Shown here in pieces: positions 8,030 through 16,500 of a DNA stretch of 64,000 nt. The notes beneath the pieces were generated by a model. The model had not been told where the DNA came from. It made no database searches and was given only the letters and a program-made list of their open reading frames with translations. Numbering within the stretch: position 1 is the stretch's first letter; each line of letters starts with the position of its first letter. The position numbers were made by a program, and so were the translations under genes. This DNA comes from Gammaproteobacteria bacterium (GTDB taxonomy: Bacteria; Pseudomonadota; Gammaproteobacteria; Steroidobacterales; Steroidobacteraceae): positions 62,001 through 126,000 of the forward strand of contig JAJPKM010000044.1 of assembly GCA_021323735.1 (NCBI GenBank), in the 5' to 3' direction.

Positions 8030-8980
8030 CTATGGCTTGTTCGGTTCCGCGTAGAACACACCCCCACCCTGCGAGGCTCCGCCGAGGAATTGCCACTCGT
8101 ACGCAATGCGTATTTGATCATGCTTCGAGGATAGATCGCTCGGAAATGGGTCGAACGGCGCGGCGAGCTTCAGAATTCTGATGGCGGCCGCGTCGATTTC
8201 CGCATGCCCGCTGCTGCGCCGGACGATGGTTTGCAGCAGCTTGCCGTCCGCGCCGATCGTCACCTCGATCACCGGGGTGCCGGAGAGCTTTTCGCGCCGC
8301 GCCACATCGGGGAAGTTCATCGTGCCGACGCGCTCGATCTTGCGCCGCCAGCTGTCCAAGTACACCGCGACGTCGGATTCGCGGGTGTCGGCGGCAATCC
8401 AGAGTTCGTGCTTCGCTTCGCCGCGCAAACGCAGCTCGATGCCGTCGTCGTTCGGCGTCATCGCGAGGTCGGGGCGCTTTTCGAGCAGCAGCGGCAGTTC
8501 GGAGGTGTCCCGCGCCGCGGCCGGCGAGGCGAAGTAGAAAATTTTCTGCGCTGGGCTGTGGGTGGCGACCAGTTCCTCGGCACCGGTATCGGCTCCGGAC
8601 TGCTGAATGTCCAATCCTTCGCCGCTAGGGACTCCCGGGCGGTCCACCGGCATCATGGACGACTTAGGGATGACGCTTCGCTCGGCTTTCAACGTGTTGC
8701 CCGAACCTAATTGGGTGCGCTGGGACAAGTAGCGGGCATTCGGGTTTTTCGCAACGGCGGGTGCTCGATCATTCACCAGGACTACCTCCAGCCCCGGTGC
8801 ACCCCCGTCACTCGAGCTGCTGCTGTCCGAACTGAAACTCACGCCCAGAATGATGATCCCATGCAGCAGCGCGGCGACGAAGCAGGTGGTCAGCATGCGG
8901 TCGCTGGCCGGAGGCAGGCCGGTGCGTACCCCATCGCCGCCTTGCAGCACCTCGCCCCCCTGATGCAGGTCGGAGGTCAT
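8030..8980 (-). CDS. TonB-family energy-transducing protein
   Basis: 316 residues from the ATG at 8980, whose first bases overlap the gshB stop (ATGA). One membrane helix near the N-terminus (about 28-48), a long hydrophilic periplasmic linker rather than a Pro-Lys-rich one, and a C-terminal TonB domain (RREKLSGTPVIEVTIGADGKLLQTIVRRSSGHAEIDAAAIRILKLAAPFDPFP). This is the TonB-like protein that typically follows gshB in this lineage. It would couple proton-motive force to outer-membrane receptors; no exbB/exbD genes are adjacent, so it may share a complex encoded elsewhere. Confidence 0.85.
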   Translation of the reverse strand: MTSDLHQGGEVLQGGDGVRTGLPPASDRMLTTCFVAALLHGIIILGVSFSSDSSSSSDGGAPGLEVVLVNDRAPAVAKNPNARYLSQRTQLGSGNTLKAERSVIPKSSMMPVDRPGVPSGEGLDIQQSGADTGAEELVATHSPAQKIFYFASPAAARDTSELPLLLEKRPDLAMTPNDDGIELRLRGEAKHELWIAADTRESDVAVYLDSWRRKIERVGTMNFPDVARREKLSGTPVIEVTIGADGKLLQTIVRRSSGHAEIDAAAIRILKLAAPFDPFPSDLSSKHDQIRIAYEWQFLGGASQGGGVFYAEPNKP

Positions 8981-9942
8981 GCGCTCACGATCCGGTCGAT
9001 TGCCGTTATCAGCATGGCACCAATATCGACACCATGCTTCTTGTTCAGTTCGCGGATGCCGGTGGGGCTGGTTACATTGATTTCCGTGACATAGTCGCCG
9101 ATCACGTCCAGTCCGACGAAGAGCATTCCCGCAGCGCGCATTTTGGGGCCGATCTGGGAGCATAGCCATCGATCGCGCTCATTGAGGGGGCGGCTTTCCG
9201 CGCGCGCCCCCGCAGCCAGGTTGCCGCGGTGGTCCTCCGGGGTCGGGATGCGTTGCAGCGCGAAGGGTACGGGTTCGCCGTCGACCAGAATGATGCGGCA
9301 ATCGCCCGCGGTGACGATTTCCGGCAGGTAGCGCTGGACGATGGCATATCGGGTGCCGTAGCCGGTCAGGGTTTCGAAGACGACATTGCGGTTCTTATCG
9401 CCCTGCTCGAGAACGAAGATGGATTTACCGCCCATGCCGTCCAGCGGCTTGCAGACCGCCTTGCCCTGCTCGCGCAGGAATTCGCCCATGGCGTGCATGT
9501 CGCGGGTGATGAGGGTGGGTGCGCAACACTCGGGAAACCACGCCGTGTAGACCTTTTCGTTCATGTCGCGCAAGCCCTGCGGGCGGTTGCAGACCAGGGC
9601 ACCCTGAAGCTGCGCGCGGTCGAGAATGTAGGTGCTGTAGATGTACTCGGCGTCGAACGGCGGGTCCTTGCGCATCAGAATCACGTCGAAACCGCCGAGT
9701 TTGGCGCTTGCCGGCGTTCCGAGCGCGAACCAGCCCGCGGGATCGTCCTTCACCTCGAGCGGCGCAACCCGGCCCCAGGCGATCCCGTCGCGCAGCCAAA
9801 GATCCTTAAGCTCGGCGTAGAAAAGCTCCCAACCTCGTGCCTGCGCCGCGAGCAGGATCCCCAGGGTGGTGTCCTTCGCGGGTTTGATGGTTCCAATGGG
9901 GTCCATGACCACAACGAGACGGACTCGGGACGACATGCTCAT
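8977..9942 (-). CDS. gshB: Glutathione synthetase
   Basis: 321 residues, the usual length. VVVMDPIGTIKPAKDTTLGILLAAQARGW is the family N-terminus; RKDPPFDAEYIYSTYILDRA, NRPQGLRDMNEKVYTAWFPE, KPLDGMGGKSIFVLEQGDKN and INVTSPTGIRELNKK are ATP-grasp glutathione synthetase motifs. It joins gamma-glutamylcysteine and glycine. It is divergent from pilG and leads a run of gshB, TonB-like, yqgE, ruvX and pyrB. Confidence 0.96.
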   Translation of the reverse strand: MSMSSRVRLVVVMDPIGTIKPAKDTTLGILLAAQARGWELFYAELKDLWLRDGIAWGRVAPLEVKDDPAGWFALGTPASAKLGGFDVILMRKDPPFDAEYIYSTYILDRAQLQGALVCNRPQGLRDMNEKVYTAWFPECCAPTLITRDMHAMGEFLREQGKAVCKPLDGMGGKSIFVLEQGDKNRNVVFETLTGYGTRYAIVQRYLPEIVTAGDCRIILVDGEPVPFALQRIPTPEDHRGNLAAGARAESRPLNERDRWLCSQIGPKMRAAGMLFVGLDVIGDYVTEINVTSPTGIRELNKKHGVDIGAMLITAIDRIVSA

Positions 9943-10068
9943 TATCTCCAGTCTAGCGCAGGCGGCTCATCGCCCGCCCTCTTGGGAAAACTGTGAACCA
10001 GACCACCGTTGTTTGGGCTGCCATGCCTCGAAATGTCGACGCCGTACCGTGGCTTGCGGGGGCTGGAT

Positions 10069-10512
10069 ATGTTAAAAAGCCACAAGATTCCGGTACCTAC
10101 GCACTTCATGGAGAGCATGATCACCAGCGGCAAGCCTAAACTCACGGGCCTCAAGGTTCTCGTGATCGACGACAGCAAAACTATTCGCCGGACCGCTGAA
10201 ACTCTGCTCAGCAAGGAGGGTTGCGAAGTGTTCACTGCCGTCGATGGATTCGATGCCCTATCGAAGATCGCCGACCATCAGCCGGACATCGTGTTCGTGG
10301 ATATCATGATGCCTCGTCTCGACGGATACCAGACCTGTTCTCTGATCAAGCACAACAAGATCTTCAAACAGATCCCGGTGATCATGCTGTCCAGCAAGGA
10401 TGGCTTGTTCGACCGGGCCCGCGGCCGCATCGTAGGATCGGAACATTACTTGACCAAACCGTTCACCAAAGACGAATTGCTGGGAGCGATCGAAGCTCAC
10501 GTCGGGAAATGA
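10069..10512 (+). CDS. pilG: Twitching-motility response regulator PilG
   Basis: 147 residues from the ATG at 10069, which has GGGGG upstream; shorter starts at 10108 and 10117 would give the usual length of about 130. Single receiver domain: LKVLVIDDSKTIRRTAETLL, phospho-acceptor in VFVDIMMPRLDGYQTC, and SEHYLTKPFTKDELLGAIEAHV, very close to Pseudomonas PilG. PilG is the ChpA output that promotes pilus extension through FimL/FimV and the adenylate cyclase CyaB. It is the first gene of a tight Pil-Chp operon. Confidence 0.93.
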   Translation: MLKSHKIPVPTHFMESMITSGKPKLTGLKVLVIDDSKTIRRTAETLLSKEGCEVFTAVDGFDALSKIADHQPDIVFVDIMMPRLDGYQTCSLIKHNKIFKQIPVIMLSSKDGLFDRARGRIVGSEHYLTKPFTKDELLGAIEAHVGK

Positions 10513-10525
10513 CGGAGAATATGCG

Positions 10526-10891
10526 ATGCCATTGATTTTAATCGTCGACGATTCGCCCACCGAGGTGTTCGTCATGCAGAAGGCGCTGGAGAAGCACGGC
10601 TTCAAGACCGCAGCGGCCGAGAACGGCGAAGAGGGTGTGCGCAAGGCCCGGGAAATGAAACCCGATCTGATTTTCATGGACATCGTCATGCCGGGCGTCA
10701 ACGGCTATCAGGCCACGCGCATGCTGATCAACGACCCCGAGACCAGTTTGATACCCATCATCATGGTGACCACCAAGGGTCAGGAAACGGATCGGGTCTG
10801 GGGTTTGCGGCAGGGTGCGGTGGACTATCTGGTCAAACCCGTGTCTGCGCAGGCCTTGGTCGAAAAGGCGCAGGCCGCACTGGCCACATGA
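10526..10891 (+). CDS. pilH: Twitching-motility response regulator PilH
   Basis: 121-residue stand-alone receiver: LILIVDDSPTEVFVMQKALE, phospho-acceptor Asp in DLIFMDIVMPGVNGYQATR, and GAVDYLVKPVSAQALV. In the Pil-Chp system PilH acts as a phosphate sink or promotes retraction. It begins 13 bp after pilG, and its stop overlaps the pilI start by four bases. Confidence 0.94.
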   Translation: MPLILIVDDSPTEVFVMQKALEKHGFKTAAAENGEEGVRKAREMKPDLIFMDIVMPGVNGYQATRMLINDPETSLIPIIMVTTKGQETDRVWGLRQGAVDYLVKPVSAQALVEKAQAALAT

Positions 10892-11466
10892 CGAGTACGA
10901 CTAGCGGCGCCGATACCAGTCTTCGCGGCTTGCGCGATCGGCCGTTCGAGTTGCTGAAGGAATTGGAGAAGCGCAGCCGAACCGTGGCGGCGAACAGCGT
11001 TGCCGAGGCGGATGCAGGCCGGGAATGGGTGGGCGTTGCCTTTCGCATGGGCGGCGAGACTTTCCTGGTGGCCCGCGAGGAGACGCGCGAGGTATTGGGC
11101 TATCCGGCGGCGGTCACCCGCATTCCCGGCGCGAAGAGCTGGGTCAGGGGACTGGCGAACGTTCGCGGAGCGCTCATGCCCATGCTGGATCTGCGGCAAT
11201 TCTTGGGCAGCGGCGCGACGACGCCGGGACGCAACACCCGGATCGTCGTAGTCAATCATCGGGACATTCCGGCCGGGCTGATGGTCGACGAGGTGCTCGG
11301 GTTCCGGCGGTTTGCGGAGTCGGAATTCGATGCCGAGGCGCCGCCGACCGTGATTCGCTGCGACAGCTACCTTGCCGGCGCCTTTCGCCGCGGGGGCGAA
11401 GTCTGGCCGGTCTTGAGTTTGAAGACGTTGGTAGAGAGTCAGAGCTTCTTACAGGCTGCAAGCTAA
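10888..11466 (+). CDS. pilI: CheW-like adaptor PilI
   Basis: 192 residues. After a hydrophilic N-terminal 40 residues comes a CheW domain (GVAFRMGGETFLVAREETREVLGYPAAVTRIPGAKSWVRGLANVRGALMPMLDL). PilI couples the receptor PilJ to the kinase ChpA. The RPFELLKELEKRS segment is typical of PilI N-termini. ATG overlaps the pilH stop (ATGA). Confidence 0.92.
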   Translation: MTSTTSGADTSLRGLRDRPFELLKELEKRSRTVAANSVAEADAGREWVGVAFRMGGETFLVAREETREVLGYPAAVTRIPGAKSWVRGLANVRGALMPMLDLRQFLGSGATTPGRNTRIVVVNHRDIPAGLMVDEVLGFRRFAESEFDAEAPPTVIRCDSYLAGAFRRGGEVWPVLSLKTLVESQSFLQAAS

Positions 11467-11477
11467 ATGTGGATCGC

Positions 11478-13532
11478 ATGACGAGCACACCGACGGAAAT
11501 CCCTTCCCGCATCAAGCTGCTGCCGATACTCGCCGGGCTGCTGGTGCTTTGCGTAGGCTTGGCGGCGGCCTTGACGGCAATGAGCGGCGGCGCAGCCCCG
11601 GTTGCGGCGCCCGCCGAGCAATTGTCGCTGGTGGTTCAGCGCATACCCTTCGAAGCGCAGAACGCCCTGCGCGGCGACGCGAGCGCCTTCGATGCCCTGG
11701 CCAAGAGCGCGGCACGCTTGAAGACGCTGCGTGCCGCCGCGCCGGACGGAAATGCCGCCGACTGGGGCAAGCTGAACGATGCCGTGACCGCGGTCGCGGA
11801 CGCCCGGCCCGCCGTGGAAGCGATCCAAAAGTCGAATCAAGAGGTGCGTGAACTGGCGCCGAAGCTGTTGTCCGAACTAGGCGATCTAGGCAGTTCGGTC
11901 GGCGTCCAGAAGCTCGAAGGTATGACCCGCTATCTGGAGCGCTTCGAACTCACCGTGCAGCGCATTCAGCAGGACTTGAACGGGTTGAGCTCCGGCGTCG
12001 GCGACGCCGGACCCAGCGCGCAGCGCTTGGCGGACAGCCTGGAATTCTTGAATCAGGTGATCCGCGGTTTGTCGGGAGAAGAATCCGGTATCGCCATCCA
12101 GAAGGTGACGGGTTCGGATCCCGAACAGCGGCTGAAGACGGTGGTACAGCGCAATCAGCAGTACGCCGGGAGCGTACGAAAGGCGATCGGTGCCGCCGAC
12201 GCGCTGGCCAAAGCGCAGGCCGCGGCTCGAGCGCTGCCGGCAGCGGCGAATACCCTCGCGACCGAGTTGAGCAATGCGGCGCCGCAGGCGCAGAGCGGCG
12301 GCAACTACAAGGACTGGATCGTGTCCTTGCTGTTGTTGGCGGTACTGCTCGTGGCGGCATTGGCCTGGACCTATTCCAAGACCGCGAACCAGCGCCGCAC
12401 GAACGAGCAGCGTGTGCGCGAGAACGATCGCAACCAAGAGGCCATCATGCGCCTGTTGGATGAGTTGTCGAGTCTGGCGGACGGCGATCTTACGGTGCAG
12501 GCAACGGTCACCGAAGATATCACCGGTGCAATCGCCGATTCGATCAACTATGCCATTGAAGCGCTGCGTGAGCTGGTCGCCACCATCAACAACAGCGCCA
12601 TTCAGCTGGACGGTGCCGCCAAACAAACCCAGGCGGTTGCTGCGCACATGGCCAAGGCCAGCAGCGCGCAGTCGCGGCAGATTTCCTCGGCCAGCGAATC
12701 CATGGCCGACATGGCGGCGTCCATCGAGGAGGTGTCCGGAAACTCCGAACGCTGTTCCGACGTCGCGCGCCATTCCGTCGACGTGGCGCACAAGGGCGGC
12801 GATGCGGTACGGCGCACCATCGACGGCATGAATGCCATACGCGAAACCATCCAGGAGACCAGTAAGCGCATCAAGCGTCTCGGCGAAAGCTCTCAGGAAA
12901 TCGGCAACATCGTCGAGCTGATCAATGACCTCGCCGAGCAGACCAATATCCTCGCGCTCAACGCCTCGATCCAGGCGTCCATGGCCGGCGAGGCAGGCCG
13001 CGGTTTCGCCGTCGTTGCCGATGAGGTACAGAGGCTGGCCGAACGCGCCGCCCACGCGACCAAACAGATCGAAGTTCTGGTGCGCACCATCCAGACGGAT
13101 ACCAATGAAGCCGTCGTGTCCATGGAGCGCAGCACCACCGACGTGGTGGGCGGTGCGCTGCTGGCGGAAAATGCCGGCGCGGCGCTCGAAGAGATCGAGC
13201 AGGTTTCCAATCAGATCGCCAGCTTGGTGCAGAATATTTCCGCCAGCGCGCGCCAGCAAGCCGCCGCGTCCGGCGACATTTCGAAGAACATGCAGGTGGT
13301 GCGCGAGATTTCATCGCAGACCGCCGAAGGCTCGACCGCGACTTCCACATCGATCGCCAAACTGGCCGCGCTGTCGGCGCAGCTGCGGAAGTCGGTCGCC
13401 GGTTTCCGGCTTCCCGATTTCGGCGGCGCCGCCGCGCCGCCTGCGAATCCGGTAAAGCCGCCGGCGCTGGCACAGTCGGCCGGTCCGGTCAGTCCTCCAA
13501 AGATGCGCAAGGCAAGCGGCATCGGAGCTTAG
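11478..13532 (+). CDS. pilJ: Type IV pilus methyl-accepting chemotaxis receptor PilJ
   Basis: 684 residues from the ATG at 11478, 11 bp after pilI. Membrane helices near residues 13-35 and 283-302 bracket a periplasmic PilJ-type helical sensor. A HAMP-like segment (RLLDELSSLADGDLTVQATVTEDITGAIADSINY) and the MCP signalling hairpin (LAEQTNILALNASIQASMAGEAGRGFAVVADEVQRLAERA) follow. PilJ senses surface contact, in Pseudomonas through PilA interaction. No methyltransferase (pilK) follows, unlike in Pseudomonas. Confidence 0.94.
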   Translation: MTSTPTEIPSRIKLLPILAGLLVLCVGLAAALTAMSGGAAPVAAPAEQLSLVVQRIPFEAQNALRGDASAFDALAKSAARLKTLRAAAPDGNAADWGKLNDAVTAVADARPAVEAIQKSNQEVRELAPKLLSELGDLGSSVGVQKLEGMTRYLERFELTVQRIQQDLNGLSSGVGDAGPSAQRLADSLEFLNQVIRGLSGEESGIAIQKVTGSDPEQRLKTVVQRNQQYAGSVRKAIGAADALAKAQAAARALPAAANTLATELSNAAPQAQSGGNYKDWIVSLLLLAVLLVAALAWTYSKTANQRRTNEQRVRENDRNQEAIMRLLDELSSLADGDLTVQATVTEDITGAIADSINYAIEALRELVATINNSAIQLDGAAKQTQAVAAHMAKASSAQSRQISSASESMADMAASIEEVSGNSERCSDVARHSVDVAHKGGDAVRRTIDGMNAIRETIQETSKRIKRLGESSQEIGNIVELINDLAEQTNILALNASIQASMAGEAGRGFAVVADEVQRLAERAAHATKQIEVLVRTIQTDTNEAVVSMERSTTDVVGGALLAENAGAALEEIEQVSNQIASLVQNISASARQQAAASGDISKNMQVVREISSQTAEGSTATSTSIAKLAALSAQLRKSVAGFRLPDFGGAAAPPANPVKPPALAQSAGPVSPPKMRKASGIGA

Positions 13533-13550
13533 GCTCCCGACGTTTCCCGC

Positions 13551-16500
13551 ATGACCGACATCAGTTCTCAAACCCTGCACCTCGTCGCCAAGGAACTCAC
13601 GGCGACCTTGAACGACGCCCGCACGGCGCTCGAGGCGTATGCCGAACGCTCGGATCAGCGGGAGCTGCTCGAGAAGTGCGCCGACCAATTGCATTCGGCC
13701 CATGGAGTGCTGCGCCTGGTCGAAGTCTACGGCGCGGCGCTGCTCGCGGAGGAGATGGAGCACGTCACACGTTACCTGTTGAGTTCCGGCAGCGACCAGA
13801 AGCGGCAGATCGACGGCCTGGACGCCCTGATGCGCGCCATGGTGCAACTCCCGACCTACCTCGAGCGCGTTTTGTCCGGCGGCCGCGATCTGGCGCTGGT
13901 GCTGCTGCCCTTGCTCAACGATTTGCGGTCCGTGCGCGGCAGTCCGCTGCTGTCCGAAGGCACCTTGCTGCTGCTCAACCTCAAATCGGACCAGACCGCC
14001 CAGCCGCAGCTGACCCAGGGTGAGCAATCGATTTCCGTCGCGCAGTGGGCGCGGCGTCTGCGGCCGCGATTTCAAATCGGCCTGTTGGGATACATTCGCG
14101 GCGAGCGCACCATGCAGAATTTGGAAATCCTGGCAAAGGTGACCGAAAAGCTGGAACAGGTTGCCACGACGCAGCCGGTGTTCCAATTATGGTGGGTCGT
14201 CGGCGCCGTTCTCGAGGCGGTCCGTGCCAATGGTCTCGAAGGCAGCGCGACGCTGAAGCGTCTGCTCGGCCAGGCGGACCGGCAGATCAAGGTATTGTAC
14301 GAAATCGGCGAGGCACGCTATTGCGAAGACCCGCCGATCGATTTGCTGAACAACTTGCTGTACTACGTCGCGCGTGCGACCACCGCCGGCGGCCGGATAA
14401 GCGCGGTACGCGCATCGTTCAAGCTGGCCGAGCTGCTGCCCGTGGACGACTCGATCGAGCAGGAGCGGGAGAGCCTGTCGGCGCCCAGCGTCAAATTGAT
14501 GCGCACGGTGGCGGTCGCCATCAAAGAGGACCTCTCGAAGGTCAAGGACGTGCTCGATATCTTCGTGCGTCGCGGCAGCGGCCAAAGCGCCGAGCTCCTG
14601 CCGCAGCTCGAGCTTCTGAAGAAGATCAGCGATACCCTGGGTGTGCTGGGTCTCGGCGAATTGCGTCAGCGTGTCCAAGATGAAATTTCGGCGCTCTCGC
14701 AAATCGTCGCCGACGGCAAGCCGCCGCCCCAGGAATCCTTGGTGAGGGTGGCCGGTGTGCTGCTGTCGGTCGAAGACAGTCTCGACGATCAGCTCGTGCG
14801 TCTGATCCTGCCCGCCCCGAGCAACGAGTCTGCCGCCGATCCGTCGCCCGACCAGGACCACGAGTTCCGGCAGGTCAGCGAGGCTGTCCTGCGCGAATGC
14901 ATCGTGAATCTCGCGCGCATCAAGGAGGCGGTGTCCACCGCCGTGCAAAAGCCGAATGAATTCACGCCCCAGGGCCTGGACAACGTGCCGCAGTTGTTGC
15001 GCGGTATCACCGCGGGCCTGCTCATGCTGGGCAAGGGCCGCGCGGTGGAATTGATGGATGCCGTCGGCGAGCAGGTCCGCAAGCTCATCGAGCCCGGTGC
15101 ACCGCTGCCCGACCCTGTGCGCCTGGAACGGGTGGCCGATGCCATCGTCAGCATCGAGTACTACATGGAGACGCTGCAGAACGGGCGCACCGATCCATGG
15201 TACATGCTGGACAATGCGGAGATGTGTCTGAAGACACTGGCCGATAACGAAGCGCTGTCGCGAGTACCGAATCTGAATCTGACGAGCAGCGAAGCGGCCA
15301 AGACCATGAGGCTGGATCCGGTGGAAACGATCGCCATGGAGCGCACCAAGCGCGCTCACGCGGCGACCAACCCGCTCATCCAAGTGCCCGAGCCGGAGGC
15401 GATCGACCCGCAATTCGTCGAGCTGTTCATCGAGGAGGCCAAAGAGGAAATCGCCTCGGTTCAAAAAACCTTCCCGCTGTGGGACCAGAATCCCATGGAC
15501 CTCGATTCATTGTCGTCGATGCGCCGCAGCTTCCATACGTTGAAGGGCAGCGGACGAATGGTCGGCGCGCGTTCGATCGCGGAGTTCGCCTGGTCGATCG
15601 AGAATCTCCTGAATCGGATCATCGACAAAACGCTGTCGCGCACGCCGGGCATGATGGCACTGCTGCGCAGTTCGGTCGCCGCCCTGCCGCAATTGGTCGA
15701 ACAGTTGGAGACGGGACGTCCGAGCTCCACGCCCATCGAGCTTTTGATGAGCCGCGCATTCGCCTTCGCCGACGGCCGCGATCCGGAACAGGCAAAGGCC
15801 CAGGTAGCGCCCGAGGATCGTGGAGGCTCCGATGCCGCTGCCGCGACGGCAAGTTGGGGAGGTGCGGTGGCCGCACCTCAAAGGCCGACGATGGACCCGG
15901 TGCTGCACGAAATCTACAGCAAGGAATCCTCGAGTCATCTGGCGGAAATCCGTGACTATGTGCGTAAACGCGCGGGTCAGCCTGCGCCGCATGAATTGCC
16001 GGAGACGGTGTATCGGGCCATCCATACCTTGAGCGGCAGCTCAAAGATGGCGGAGGCGCGCCATGGCATTCGCATCACCGAGCCTCTGAATCACGTCATG
16101 CGCAAGGTCTTCGACAGCGGGCAGGGATTGTCCGATGCCGGCCTGGCGACTCTTGGGCAATCGGTGCGTGCCATCGAGAACGTGCTGTCGCACATCGATG
16201 AGGCAACGGGATTTTTCGCGGACCAGCCGGCGCTGCTGGCCAGTTTGCGCGAGTTGGAATCCGAGGTCGATGCCATGATCGCCCGCCAGCCCAGCGATAC
16301 CGGTGCCTCGGCGATCATGCCGGCGCTAGCCCCGCCCGCCGCCTTGCCCCCGCTCCCAAGCGCGCCCGCGCCCGCAGCAGCACCCGCAGCAGCACCGGCG
16401 CGTGTAGCAGCGCCCGCATACGCAGCAACGCCTGCCGAGGCGGCGGAAGCAGAGCAGCCTGCGGAGGATTTCGATCATGAGATTGCCAACATTTACAGTG